Source of the DNA: Dokdonella_A sp963758365
Lineage (GTDB): Bacteria > Pseudomonadota > Gammaproteobacteria > Xanthomonadales > Rhodanobacteraceae
DNA: 64,000 bases
Assembly (NCBI GenBank): GCA_963758365.1
Contig: CAVWVB010000001.1
Span: forward strand, 806,001-870,000
Reading direction: 5' to 3'
In this document: piece after piece, positions 7,172 through 16,099 of the stretch
Layout: each line of letters begins with the position of its first letter
Numbering within the stretch: the first letter of the stretch is position 1
Position numbers and translations under genes: made by a program
The notes under the pieces: model-generated
Seen by the model: only the letters and a program-made list of their open reading frames with translations
Databases searched by the model: none
Told to the model about the DNA's origin: nothing

Positions 7172-8644
7172 ATGATCATCCAGCGCATTCTATGCGTTTT
7201 CGCCTTAGCCCTCGTTGCGCCGATCGCGTATGCGCAGCAGGTTCCGGGAAGCGCGCGCGCGGGCGTCGAGCCTGCGGCGCTCAGCGAGTCCGAGATCAGC
7301 AACGTGGACGCGCCCGCCACGCTGTACCGGCTGCTCGCGATCTACGAGAAGCAAGGCGACCTCAAGCACCTGAGCTGGACGCTGCAGCGCCTGGTCGTGC
7401 TGCAGCCGAACATCGGCGACCTCAAGTTCGCGCTGGCCAAGGCCTGGGCGCTGCAGGACGAAAAGACCAGGACCTACGACCTGCTGCTGTCCATGCAGAA
7501 GCAGGGATTCGGCTACGACCTGAGCGACGACAAGAATTTCGAGAAGGTTTCGAAAACCAAGGTCTGGCAATACGTCGTCGACAATCTCAAGGCGAACCTC
7601 AAGCCGTTCGGCGAGGGCAAGGTCGCGTTTACCCTGCCGGGCGGCGATCATCTCTACGACTCGCTCGCGTTCGACCCGAAGCGCAAGCAGATGCTGGTCG
7701 GCAGCGTGCGCGACGGTACCGTGCAGCGCGTCGACAAGAACGGCAAGCTCAGCGCATTCATCGTTCCCGATGCGGACAACGGCCTGTGGAGCGTGTACGC
7801 GATCGCGGTTGCGCCGGACAGCGATGCGTTGTACGTCGCGAGCACCGCGTCGGTGTATTTCAAGGGGTTCACCCAGGCCGACTTCGGCAAGGCCGGCGTG
7901 TTCAAGTTCAGCCTCGCGACCGGCAAGCTGGTCGACAAATACCTGCTCGACCCGAATCCCGAGCCGCGCACGCTCTCGAGCATCGCGGTAGGCAAGGACG
8001 GACTCGTATTCGCGGCGGATGGCCTGCGCAACGTGATCTACCGTGTCGATGGCGGCGCGCTCAAGCCGATGGTCAGCAATCCGCGGCTGACCAGCCTGCG
8101 CGGCATGGCCGTCAGTGCCGATGGCAGGAACCTCTACTTCGCCGACTACGTGGCCGGCGTCTTCGGCGTCGATCTCGCCGCGGGCAGGGGCTTCGACCTC
8201 GACTACGACGCGGCCAAGCTCACGCTCGGCGGCATCGATGGCTTGTACTGGTACGACGGCACGCTGGTCGCGATCGAGAACGGCATGGCGCCGCGTCGCG
8301 TGATTCGTCTGCATCTCAGTGCGGACGGTCACCGCATCGTTCGCGCGATGCCGCTCGATGCGGCCAACCCGGCTTTTGCGTTGCCGACCTACGGCACGCT
8401 CGCAGGCGACAACCTGTACTTCATCGCGAACAGCCAGAAAGGCAAGTACGACAAGTTCGGTTCACCCAGGGACGACGCGAAGCTCGAGCCGGTCAAGGTG
8501 TTCCGCAGCGATCTGCGTTTCGCCTGGGACTCGGGTGGCGTCGAGATGACCACCGCGAAGCCTGGCGTCGTCAGCAAGTCGAAACCGGGCACGGGCAGGT
8601 TCTCGAACGTCGAGGCGGGCGCGCAGTCGGTGAGCGGTCACTGA
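7172..8644 (+). CDS. Secreted/periplasmic beta-propeller-like protein (SMP-30/NHL-like)
   Basis: The 490-residue protein has a clear Sec signal peptide (FALALVAPIAYA, cleavage after about residue 21). Residues about 40-150 are helical and TPR-like (LYRLLAIYEKQGDLKHLSWTLQ). From about residue 165 there are repeated strand motifs such as DSLAFDPKRKQMLVGSVRDG, AIAVAPDSDALYVAS, SIAVGKDGLVFAADG and GMAVSADGRNLYFADY, typical of NHL/SMP-30 propellers. No catalytic residues can be assigned. It is divergent from the Nudix gene. A role in binding or sensing in the periplasm is only an inference from the fold. Confidence 0.75.
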   Translation: MIIQRILCVFALALVAPIAYAQQVPGSARAGVEPAALSESEISNVDAPATLYRLLAIYEKQGDLKHLSWTLQRLVVLQPNIGDLKFALAKAWALQDEKTRTYDLLLSMQKQGFGYDLSDDKNFEKVSKTKVWQYVVDNLKANLKPFGEGKVAFTLPGGDHLYDSLAFDPKRKQMLVGSVRDGTVQRVDKNGKLSAFIVPDADNGLWSVYAIAVAPDSDALYVASTASVYFKGFTQADFGKAGVFKFSLATGKLVDKYLLDPNPEPRTLSSIAVGKDGLVFAADGLRNVIYRVDGGALKPMVSNPRLTSLRGMAVSADGRNLYFADYVAGVFGVDLAAGRGFDLDYDAAKLTLGGIDGLYWYDGTLVAIENGMAPRRVIRLHLSADGHRIVRAMPLDAANPAFALPTYGTLAGDNLYFIANSQKGKYDKFGSPRDDAKLEPVKVFRSDLRFAWDSGGVEMTTAKPGVVSKSKPGTGRFSNVEAGAQSVSGH

Positions 8645-8877
8645 CGAATACGGCGCCGTGCCCGCGGCACCGGAAGCACGAGGTCCACGCCTGCGGGTGA
8701 ACGCGGTGGCCCGAAATGGCGCATTCTCCAACCAGGCGCCAGCTGCGCGAACGCAAGGCAGGCCGAAAGCGGATTGCGTGCTTCCCGGGTCGCCCGGGGC
8801 CGTGCATTCAGGGGCGCCTGCGGTGATCGTGTCCGTTCGAGGCGATCCCGCGGAGACCCCCGAATCGCCCGGGATCG

Positions 8878-9765
8878 CTACCCGGTGGACAGCGCGCGGA
8901 TTCGTGCGCGCGTAAGCGGGCCCAGGCGCATGCGCTCGAGGAGCGGTTCGATCGCTTCACGATCGCAGTCGCGGCGCCGATAGTGCTCGGCGTCGATCGG
9001 CACTGGCGCATCCAGCGCGATCCCGGTCAATGCGCGTGACAGCCTGGCCAGGGCCGCGTGCTCGCGCAGGCGCTGTGCTGCCGCCGTGGCGCCGCGCGTA
9101 CGCAGAAAGGCGACCTCGTCGGCGCGCTCGAGCAGTGTTTCGAGCGTACCGAAGTGGTGCAGCAGGACCGCGGCCGTCTTCGCTCCGATGCCCGGAATAC
9201 CGGGAATATTGTCGGTCGCGTCCCCGGTCAGCGCGAGGAAGTCGGCGACCTGTTCGGGCAGCACGCCGAGACGCGACTTGACTCCGCTCCCGTCCCAGCG
9301 CTGGTTGCGCGGTGGATCCCACTGCTCGTCGTGCTCGCCGATCAGTTGTCCGAAGTCCTTGTCGGCCGACACGATTACGCTGCGGAATCCGGCGTGGCGC
9401 AGCGCGGTGGCGGCGCTGCCGATCAGATCGTCGGCCTCGTATTTCGCATCGGCCAGCACGGTCGCGCCGAACGCGTGAGCGATTGCCTTGCAGCCGCTGA
9501 ACTGGCGCATCAGGTCGGCCGGCGCCGGCGGCCGGTTGGCCTTGTAGGCGGGATAGATCGCGTTGCGGAACGAAGTGGTCAGGGACTCGTCGAAAGCGAC
9601 CATGAGGTGGGTTGGCGCCGCGCGTTCGATCAGGTCGAGCAGGAAACGCGCGAATCCGTGCACTGCATGCACCGGAGCCCCGTCCGCGTCGCTGACATCG
9701 GGCGCCTGCGAAAACCAGGATCGGCACACGTACAGGCTGCCATCGACCAGATAGGCAGTCTTCAT
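8878..9765 (-). CDS. 5'-3' exonuclease of the FEN/Pol I N-terminal-domain family
   Basis: This stand-alone 295-residue flap-endonuclease-type nuclease starts MKTAYLVDGSLYVCRSWF, with the metal-binding Asp of the PIN-like fold. KYEADDLIGSAA and SADKDFGQLI carry further acidic ligands. TGDATDNIPGIPGIGAKTAAVLL is the helix-three-turn-helix DNA-binding motif. It lacks polymerase domains, like Xni/ExoIX. The likely role is removing flaps or RNA primers in replication and repair, as backup to DNA polymerase I. The ATG at 9765 was chosen because conservation begins there; upstream residues are Arg-rich and not family-like. Confidence 0.9.
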   Translation of the reverse strand: MKTAYLVDGSLYVCRSWFSQAPDVSDADGAPVHAVHGFARFLLDLIERAAPTHLMVAFDESLTTSFRNAIYPAYKANRPPAPADLMRQFSGCKAIAHAFGATVLADAKYEADDLIGSAATALRHAGFRSVIVSADKDFGQLIGEHDEQWDPPRNQRWDGSGVKSRLGVLPEQVADFLALTGDATDNIPGIPGIGAKTAAVLLHHFGTLETLLERADEVAFLRTRGATAAAQRLREHAALARLSRALTGIALDAPVPIDAEHYRRRDCDREAIEPLLERMRLGPLTRARIRALSTG

Positions 9766-9850
9766 CGGACACCGCCCGCGGCATGCCGGGTGACGCGCAG
9801 GGTATCCCGACGTGCGCAGATCGCGCGCCCGCACGACGTCGGGCGGCGGC

Positions 9851-10417
9851 TCACGTCCATTCGCCGAGCACGTCCGCGAGCGACGGGCGGTTGCGCTCCG
9901 GCGCCTCGTCGCGCGCGCTGCCGACGTGCACGAAACCGATCACGCGTTCGTTCTCAGCCAGGTGCAGCAGCGCAGCGGCGTCGCGATCGTAGGCGGCCCA
10001 GCCGGTCAGCCACTGCGCGCCAAAGCCGAGCGCCTGGGCGCCGAGCAGCAGGTTGTAGGCGACACAACCGGCAGACAGCAGTTGCTCCTGCGCCGGGATT
10101 TTCGGATGGTCGGCTTCGATGCGTGCGATCACCGCGACGATCAGCGGCGCGTGGCTGAAACGCTCGCGATCCTTGTCGAGCGCAGCCGGCGACGCGTCGG
10201 GCTCGTTGCGTGCATGGAGGTCGGCGAGCAGCGCGCCGAGCCGGGCGCGTGCGCTTGCGCGGATCAGCAGCAATCGCCACGGCACCAGCTTGCCATGGTC
10301 CGGCACGCGGATCGCGGCGCGCAGCAACTGGTCGAGCTGGGCTGCGTCCGGTCCGGGCTCACCGAGTTGACGCGAGGGCACCGAGCGGCGCTGGTTGAGC
10401 GAAGCAATGCTGAGCAT
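9851..10417 (-). CDS. Nitroreductase-family FMN oxidoreductase (YdjA-like)
   Basis: This 188-residue flavin reductase has the order NQRRSVPSRQL (N-terminal FMN phosphate-binding Arg/Ser), IRVPDHGKLVPWRLLLI, LLSAGCVAYNLLLGAQALGFGAQWLTGW, and a C-terminal IGFVHVGSA. Short length and PDHGKLVPWR point to the YdjA/TdsD branch of minimal nitroreductases. It should use NAD(P)H and FMN as a dimer. The ATG at 10417 was chosen; upstream in-frame sequence is Cys/Arg-rich and non-conserved. It is divergent from the transhydrogenase operon. Confidence 0.88.
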   Translation of the reverse strand: MLSIASLNQRRSVPSRQLGEPGPDAAQLDQLLRAAIRVPDHGKLVPWRLLLIRASARARLGALLADLHARNEPDASPAALDKDRERFSHAPLIVAVIARIEADHPKIPAQEQLLSAGCVAYNLLLGAQALGFGAQWLTGWAAYDRDAAALLHLAENERVIGFVHVGSARDEAPERNRPSLADVLGEWT

Positions 10418-10719
10418 GCGAATGTTCCACTGACCTGGGCAAAAGACCGGGCACCCTGCCGCGGTCGACTGGCAACTGTCGCCGCAAGACCGTGTCAACC
10501 GTGCCACATCGAGCGCGACGCGTGCATGCAGCAACATCTTCCGGTTGCGATCGTCCATGGTCGGCACGAGGCGGTTGCACCGTCGAAGCGAAGGATAGCG
10601 GGGCCACGCGGAAAGTGCGCGATCGCGACACGACGGCGCGGGTGAGAGGGCGGCGTGCTCGCCAGCGTCGTGGCAACTGAGCTAGCATCGGGGCTTCCAT
10701 CGGGCGTGAGAGGGCGGGC
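10418..10719. other. Divergent intergenic region between nitroreductase and pntAA
   Basis: No gene is visible in these 302 bases. A TAGCAT hexamer at about 10684 could be a -10 element for the pnt operon, but the -35 is weak. A GAGAGGGCGGG purine run just before 10720 can serve as the pntAA ribosome-binding site. Confidence 0.4.
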
Positions 10720-11850
10720 ATGGCGACGACCGTAGCCGCAGTGCGTGAAACGGTTCCCGGAGAACGCCGCGTCGCACTGACGCCCGAGGTCGCCAAGAAG
10801 CTCAAGGCGCGCGGTGCGCGCATCGTGCTGCAGGACGGCGCCGGTGCGCCGGCATACTTTGCCGACGCGGCCTACATCGATTGCGAAGTCGCCGATGCGC
10901 AGCGCGCGCTCGCCGAGGCCGACGTGCTGCTCACGGTGCAGCCGCCTTCGCTCGCGCAGATCGCGCAATTGCGGGAGGGTGCGGTCGTGATCGGCCACCT
11001 GCAGCCGCACCTCGCAGCCGAACGCACCGGGGCGTTGCGCGACCGCCGCATCACCGCGTTCGCTATGGAGCTGCTGCCGCGCACGACACGTGCGCAGGCG
11101 ATGGACGTATTGTCCTCGCAGGCTGCCGTTGCCGGCTACAAGGCGGTGCTGATCGCGGCCGAGGCCGCACCGAAGTTTTTCCCGATGCTGACCACGGCCG
11201 CGGGCACGATCCGGCCGAGCAAGGTGCTCGTGGTCGGCGCAGGCGTCGCCGGACTGCAGGCGATCGCGACCGCGCGCCGGCTCGGCGCGCAGGTCGAGGG
11301 CTTCGATGTGCGTCCGGAGACCCGCGAGCAGATCGAGTCGCTCGGCGCGAAATTCCTCGACCTCGGCGTCAGTGCCGCGGGCAGCGGCGGCTACGCGCGC
11401 GAGCTGACCGCCGAGGAACGCGAACAGCAGCAGCAGGCACTGGCGAACCACCTCAAGGGCATCGATGTCGTCGTCACTACGGCCGCGGTGCCCGGCCGCA
11501 AGGCGCCGCGCATCATCAGCGCGGCGATGGTCGCGGGCATGCGGGCCGGGGCGGTCATCGTCGACATCGCGGCCGAGACCGGCGGCAACTGCGAACTCAG
11601 CGAGCCGGGCGCGACCGTGGTGTCGGACAACGGCGTCAGCGTGATCGGAACGAGCAACCTGCCTGCGAGCGCGCCCGTGCATGCGAGCGAGATGTACGCG
11701 CGCAACCTCTACAACTTCCTCGAGCTGTCGCTCAAGGACGGCGCGCTCGCGCTCGACTGGGACGACGAGCTGATCGCGAAGACCTGCGTCACCCATGCGG
11801 GCGAGATCCGGCACGAGCCGACAAGACAGTTCGTCGAGACGGCGAAATGA
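10720..11850 (+). CDS. pntAA: NAD(P) transhydrogenase subunit alpha, part 1 (PntAA)
   Basis: This is the NAD(H)-binding domain I of the proton-translocating transhydrogenase. The 376-residue protein begins VAAVRETVPGERRVALTPE, has the Rossmann-type VLVVGAGVAGLQAIATARRLGA at about residues 168-190, and ends with HAGEIRHEP. In this split-gene form alpha is encoded by two genes, as in Rhodospirillum and many other proteobacteria. pntAB follows 25 bases later and pntB overlaps that. The complex couples hydride transfer between NADH and NADP+ to the proton gradient. Confidence 0.94.
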   Translation: MATTVAAVRETVPGERRVALTPEVAKKLKARGARIVLQDGAGAPAYFADAAYIDCEVADAQRALAEADVLLTVQPPSLAQIAQLREGAVVIGHLQPHLAAERTGALRDRRITAFAMELLPRTTRAQAMDVLSSQAAVAGYKAVLIAAEAAPKFFPMLTTAAGTIRPSKVLVVGAGVAGLQAIATARRLGAQVEGFDVRPETREQIESLGAKFLDLGVSAAGSGGYARELTAEEREQQQQALANHLKGIDVVVTTAAVPGRKAPRIISAAMVAGMRAGAVIVDIAAETGGNCELSEPGATVVSDNGVSVIGTSNLPASAPVHASEMYARNLYNFLELSLKDGALALDWDDELIAKTCVTHAGEIRHEPTRQFVETAK

Positions 11851-11875
11851 TCGCGAACCCCCGGAGACTGACGAA

Positions 11876-12172
11876 ATGATCGACGGATTCCTCGCGCTGT
11901 ACATCTTCATGCTCGCCGCATTCACCGGCAAGGAGATCATCGGCCGCGTGCCGGTGATCCTGCACACGCCGCTGATGTCGGGCTCGAACTTCGTGCATGG
12001 CATCGTGCTGGTCGGAGCGATGATCGCGCTCGCGCATGCGCAGTCGCCGCTCGCGATCGCGATCGGCTTCGTCGGGGTCGTGCTCGGCGCGGGCAACGCG
12101 GCCGGCGGCTATGTGGTCACCGAACGCATGCTCGAGATGTTCAAGTCGAGCAAGAGCGCGAAGAAATCATGA
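11876..12172 (+). CDS. pntAB: NAD(P) transhydrogenase subunit alpha, part 2 (PntAB)
   Basis: This small 98-residue membrane subunit (domain II part) has three hydrophobic helices. ALYIFMLAAFTGKEIIGRVP and the loop TPLMSGSNFVHGIV are highly conserved in PntAB/PntA C-termini. A GGAG lies about nine bases before the ATG. The stop codon overlaps the pntB start by four bases (ATGA), indicating coupling. Confidence 0.94.
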   Translation: MIDGFLALYIFMLAAFTGKEIIGRVPVILHTPLMSGSNFVHGIVLVGAMIALAHAQSPLAIAIGFVGVVLGAGNAAGGYVVTERMLEMFKSSKSAKKS

Positions 12173-13584
12173 GCATGGACACCGCGACCCTGCTCGTCTA
12201 CGCGGCCAAGGCGAGCTACCTGCTCGCCGCGGCTTTGTTCATCCTCGGCATCAAGCGCATGTCCTCGCCGGTAACCGCGCGCAAGGGCATCGTGCAGGCC
12301 GGCATCGGCATGCTGATCGCGACCGTCGCGACGTTCGCGATCACGCGCGGCCACAATCTCGGTCTGATCGTCGCCGCGATCGCGATCGGCGTGGTACCGA
12401 CCTGGCTCTGGGGCCGGAAAGTCGCGATGACCGACATGCCGCAGATGGTCGCGCTGTTCAACGGCATGGGCGGCGGTTCCGCGGCCGCAATCGGCGCGGG
12501 CGAGCTGCTCAAGTTCACCCAGTCAGGAGCCTCCGCGCCGCCATTCGCGGTGCTCGCGCTCGCGGTCGTCGGCGCGCTGATCGGATCGATCTCGATGACC
12601 GGCTCGGTCATCGCCTGGGCCAAGCTCGACGGACGCATGGACCGGCGCTTCACGTTCGGCGGCCAGCAGGCGGTCAACTTCGCGGTGTTCGCCGCGGCCG
12701 TGCTGGCCGGTCTTGCGCTCGTGTTCTGGCGGCTCGACGCGTCGCTGGTCGTGGTGTTTTTCCTGCTCGCGCTGAGTTTCGGCGTGCTCATGACCCTGCC
12801 GATCGGCGGCGCCGACATGCCGGTCGTGATCTCGCTCTACAACGCGCTGACCGGCCTTGCGGTCGCGTTCGAGGGCTACGCGATGGGCATCGAGGCGCTG
12901 ATCGTCGCGGGTATGGTGGTCGGCGCCGCGGGTACGTTCCTGACCCAGCTCATGGCCAGGGCGATGAACCGGCCGATCAGCAACGTGCTGTTCTCCAATT
13001 TCGGCGGCGGCGGCGAAGCCAGCGCGATCGAGGGCGCGCAGAAGCCGATCGAGGCCAGCGACGCCGCGTCGCTGCTGTACATGGCCGAGAAGGTGATCAT
13101 CGTCCCGGGCTACGGCATGGCCGTCGCCCAGGCCCAGCACAAGATCTGGGAGCTCTCGCAGGCGCTGATCAAGGCGGGCAAGGACGTGCGCTTCGCGATC
13201 CACCCGGTCGCCGGGCGCATGCCCGGGCACATGAACGTTCTTCTTGCAGAAGCGGGCGTGCCCTACGACCTGATCGCCGACATGGACGACATCAATCCGG
13301 AGTTCAGGACCTGCGATGTCGCGATCGTGATCGGTGCCAACGACGTCGTGAATCCGGCCGCCAAGACCGACAAGTCCTCGCCGATCTTCGGCATGCCGAT
13401 CCTGAATGTCGTCGATGCGCGCCAGACCATCGTGATCAAGCGCGGCAAGGGCACCGGTTTTGCGGGGATCGAGAATGCGCTGTTCTACCAGGACAACACG
13501 CGCATGCTGTATGCGGACGGCAAGGAAGCCGCGAACAGCCTGATCACGGAGCTCAAGGCGATCGAGGGCGGGGGCGGCCACTGA
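12169..13584 (+). CDS. pntB: NAD(P) transhydrogenase subunit beta (PntB)
   Basis: The 471-residue protein has about nine N-terminal membrane helices (domain II) followed by the NADP(H)-binding domain III. Diagnostic stretches are VALFNGMGGGSAAAIGAGE, ADMPVVISLYNALTGLA, and the nucleotide-binding VIIVPGYGMAVAQAQHKIWEL, HPVAGRMPGHMNVLLAEA and VIGANDVVNPAA. The length is typical. It is the last gene of the three-gene pnt operon; an FrnE-like gene follows 65 bases later. Confidence 0.95.
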   Translation: MSMDTATLLVYAAKASYLLAAALFILGIKRMSSPVTARKGIVQAGIGMLIATVATFAITRGHNLGLIVAAIAIGVVPTWLWGRKVAMTDMPQMVALFNGMGGGSAAAIGAGELLKFTQSGASAPPFAVLALAVVGALIGSISMTGSVIAWAKLDGRMDRRFTFGGQQAVNFAVFAAAVLAGLALVFWRLDASLVVVFFLLALSFGVLMTLPIGGADMPVVISLYNALTGLAVAFEGYAMGIEALIVAGMVVGAAGTFLTQLMARAMNRPISNVLFSNFGGGGEASAIEGAQKPIEASDAASLLYMAEKVIIVPGYGMAVAQAQHKIWELSQALIKAGKDVRFAIHPVAGRMPGHMNVLLAEAGVPYDLIADMDDINPEFRTCDVAIVIGANDVVNPAAKTDKSSPIFGMPILNVVDARQTIVIKRGKGTGFAGIENALFYQDNTRMLYADGKEAANSLITELKAIEGGGGH

Positions 13585-13649
13585 GCGCAGGCTTGATCGC
13601 TCCGCGCGCGCCCGCATTTTCGATCGCGTCGAGGCGCCGGGATGGAGCA

Positions 13650-14312
13650 ATGGCAGGATCCGGACAGGCAGTTCCGATCAGGATCGATTTCGTTTCCGAC
13701 GTGGCGTGCCCGTGGTGCGCGATCGGCCTCGCCGCGCTCGAGCAGGCGATCACGCGTGTCAACGGCGCGATCGACGTGGATCTGCACGTCCAGCCGTTCG
13801 AACTGAACCCGCGCATGCCGCCCGAAGGCGAACGTGCCGACGAGCATCTCGCGGCCAAGTACGGACTTGCGCCGGACCAGCTCGCGCTCAACCGCGAGCG
13901 CATCCGCGCGCGCGGCGCCGAGGTCGGCTTCGAGTTCGGTCCGCGCACGCGCATCTACAACACGTTCGATGCGCACCGCCTGCTGCACTGGGCCGCGACC
14001 GCGGGCGACGGGCGCCAGCTTGCGCTCAAGCACGCGTTGCTGCGCGCGTACTTCACCGACGGCGAGGATGTCTCGTCGCATGCGGTGCTCGTGCGACTGG
14101 CCGGCAAAGTCGGTCTCGACCGCGTGCGCGCGCATGCGATCCTCGGATCGGACGAATACGCCGACGCCGTACGCGCGCAGGAACGCTTCTTCAGCGGGCG
14201 CGGAATCCACGCGGTGCCCGCGACGATACTCGACGGGCGTCACCTCGTGTCGGGCGGCCAGCCGGTCGGGGTATTCGAGCAGGCGCTGCGGCAGGTCGCG
14301 GCGGCGCGCTGA
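13650..14312 (+). CDS. DsbA-family oxidoreductase (FrnE-like)
   Basis: The 220-residue thioredoxin-fold protein has the active-site motif C20-P-W-C23 in FVSDVACPWCAIG, followed by an alpha-helical insertion and a conserved cis-Pro region (VPATILDGRHLVSGGQP). There is no signal peptide, so it is cytoplasmic, as is usual for FrnE/2-hydroxychromene-isomerase-like members of the DsbA family. NTFDAHRLLHWA and SGGQPVGVFEQALRQ are FrnE hallmarks. It may act in thiol-disulfide or stress chemistry; the substrate is unknown. Confidence 0.9.
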   Translation: MAGSGQAVPIRIDFVSDVACPWCAIGLAALEQAITRVNGAIDVDLHVQPFELNPRMPPEGERADEHLAAKYGLAPDQLALNRERIRARGAEVGFEFGPRTRIYNTFDAHRLLHWAATAGDGRQLALKHALLRAYFTDGEDVSSHAVLVRLAGKVGLDRVRAHAILGSDEYADAVRAQERFFSGRGIHAVPATILDGRHLVSGGQPVGVFEQALRQVAAAR

Positions 14313-14335
14313 GTTGCGATGTGGGTCCGCGATGC

Positions 14336-14782
14336 TCAGGCGCCGCGCGGCGCGGCAGCGCGCAGCATCTGCCAGGCCGCGAATGCGACCGCGGCCGCGA
14401 CCAGGGCCATGTCCCACGCGCCGAGGTCGGCGCGCGCGACGTCGAATGTCATCGCGGGTCCCATGCGCTGGAACGCGATCCGCATCGATACGCCGAGCAT
14501 GCCCGCGATGCCCGCGACCGCCTGCAGGTAGAACGAGTAGACCGATGCGAGCAGGACGCATGCGCCGGCGAGCAGAGCGCCGGTGCGGCTGCCCGCATAG
14601 CCGTTCGCGCGCAGCACCCAGACGATCGGCAGCGCGACCGCGAACGCGAGCAAGGCCAGATCGCTGCGGCTGTACAGCGACAGCAGGCACCAGACCGCGC
14701 CGCCCGCGAGTGCGCACATCAGCGCGGTCGCGATGCCCGCGACGGGGCGCCGACGCGAGGTTCGTGGCTTGGCGGGTTGCAT
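14336..14782 (-). CDS. Small multi-pass membrane protein, function unknown
   Basis: This 148-residue protein has a basic N terminus (KPRTSRRR) and about five hydrophobic segments (for example AGIATALMCALAGGAVWCLLSL, LLAFAVALPIVWVL, GALLAGACVLLASVYSFYL and the C-terminal ALVAAAVAFAAWQML). No family signature was recognised. It lies between frnE and the GNAT gene without obvious operon partners. Confidence 0.6.
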   Translation of the reverse strand: MQPAKPRTSRRRPVAGIATALMCALAGGAVWCLLSLYSRSDLALLAFAVALPIVWVLRANGYAGSRTGALLAGACVLLASVYSFYLQAVAGIAGMLGVSMRIAFQRMGPAMTFDVARADLGAWDMALVAAAVAFAAWQMLRAAAPRGA

Positions 14783-14901
14783 CGCACGGCTCCTGCATGC
14801 GCGACCGGTACGCGCAGTCCGCGATCATAGCCGCTGGCGCGCGCGCGTGGGCGTGTGCGGCGCGGCTGGTCCGGTGTCGCGCGCGATCCCGCCGCTGCGG
14901 T

Positions 14902-15312
14902 TCAGGACGGAGCGACGTCCTCGCGCAGCATCCAGGCCTGGGCGACATGCTCGAAGCCGATGTGCGGGTAGTAGCGTTCGGCGGCGGGCGCTGCGAGCAG
15001 CACGAGCTTGGCCCGTGGCGCTGCGGCGCGCGTGCGTCGCACGAGCTCGCGGCCGATGCCGTTGCGCTGGTGCGACACGCGCACCGCGAGATCGGCGAGG
15101 TAGGTTGTCCACACAAGGTCGCTGATGGACCGCGAGATGCCGACCAGCAGGTCCGCATCCCAGGCGGTAACGATCAGGTTTGCGTTGGCGAGCATCGCGC
15201 CGAATCGATCTTCGTCGTCGATGGGGCGGCGTTCGCCGAGCGTCGATGCGTGATAGAGCTCGCGCGCGGCTTCGATGCCCGGGCGGATCGTGTCGCTGTA
15301 GGCGATGCTCAT
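14902..15312 (-). CDS. GNAT-family N-acetyltransferase
   Basis: A 136-residue acetyltransferase. ADLAVRVSHQRNGIGRELVRRTRAA is the acetyl-CoA-binding motif A (Q/R-x-x-G-x-G/A), and AAERYYPHIGFEHV is the terminal motif B. The substrate is unknown. The ATG overlaps the stop of the preceding PNPOx-like gene by four bases, so the two are translationally coupled and probably controlled by the divergent MocR regulator. Confidence 0.85.
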   Translation of the reverse strand: MSIAYSDTIRPGIEAARELYHASTLGERRPIDDEDRFGAMLANANLIVTAWDADLLVGISRSISDLVWTTYLADLAVRVSHQRNGIGRELVRRTRAAAPRAKLVLLAAPAAERYYPHIGFEHVAQAWMLREDVAPS

Positions 15313-16010
15313 GCTTTCGGGTTCTTCGCGAGCAGCGCGAGCACGGAGCGCGGCAACGGCGTGTCCGCGGCTAGCTGCGGGTCCGGTTCGGGCGCACCGT
15401 GAATCGTGCGCAGCGGGATCACGCCGGCCCAGTGCGGCAGAGCGAGGTCGGCTGCGTTGTCCTTGACGCCGCCCTGCCGGATCTTCGCGCTCGCGTCCTC
15501 GATCGCGAACATCAGCACGCTGGTCGCCGCAAGTTCGCTCGGATCGGGCGCGCGCGACTCGCGCGCGCGCCCGGGCACGAGCGCCTCGACGAAGCGCTCG
15601 AGCGCTTCGGCCTTGGCGCCTGCGTCGTCGAGAAGGGTTGCGCGACCGAAAGCCACCACCGAGCGGTAGTTCGCCGAGTGGTCGAAGTGCGAGCGCGCGA
15701 GCACGATGCCGTCGACGTGGGTCACGCTGACGCAGGCGGCAATACCCTCGCCGATCCGCTTGACGAGGCGGCTCGCGACCGATCCGTGCAGGACCAGGTG
15801 GTCGTCGATGCGTGCGTACAGCATCGGGATCACGAACGGCTGGCCGTCGACGCAGAAACCGACATGCGCGAGCATGCCCGCGTCGAGTATCGCGTAGACG
15901 CCGGCGCGGTCGTAGCGCGCGCGCGCCCTGGTGCGCTCGACGCGATGGCGTGCGCGCGGTGCGGGAGTCGCCGCAGGGTGCGCAGGCGTCGTCGGGGGCG
16001 AGGTTTGCAT
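15309..16010 (-). CDS. Pyridoxamine 5'-phosphate oxidase-like flavin-binding protein
   Basis: The 233-residue protein has a split-barrel FMN-binding fold. VYAILDAGMLAHVGFCVDGQPFVIPMLYARIDDHLVLHGS and CVSVTHVDGIVLARSHFDHSANYRSVVAFGRA are typical of the PNPOx-like family that is repeatedly found next to MocR regulators. It is not PdxH itself (the length and motifs differ). The ATG at 16010 removes an unlikely N-terminal extension. It is divergent from the MocR gene, with a GNAT gene downstream. The enzymatic role is unknown. Confidence 0.85.
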   Translation of the reverse strand: MQTSPPTTPAHPAATPAPRARHRVERTRARARYDRAGVYAILDAGMLAHVGFCVDGQPFVIPMLYARIDDHLVLHGSVASRLVKRIGEGIAACVSVTHVDGIVLARSHFDHSANYRSVVAFGRATLLDDAGAKAEALERFVEALVPGRARESRAPDPSELAATSVLMFAIEDASAKIRQGGVKDNAADLALPHWAGVIPLRTIHGAPEPDPQLAADTPLPRSVLALLAKNPKA

Positions 16011-16056
16011 TGCGCTGCGTCCAGTGTGCGGGGCCACAACATAGCCGCACATATTG

Positions 16057-16073
16057 GTACCATACAGTTCCAT
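16057..16073 (+). promoter_or_regulatory. Candidate MocR operator (direct repeat GT-n-CCAT)
   Basis: In the 89-base divergent intergenic region the heptamers GTACCAT (16057-16063) and GTTCCAT (16067-16073) repeat in the same orientation with a 10-base period, one helical turn. Some MocR/PdxR regulators bind direct repeats near their own promoters. That this is the operator for the adjacent MocR protein is an inference. Confidence 0.45.
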
Positions 16074-16099
16074 CGAATCCAGAAATGATGGAGCCAATC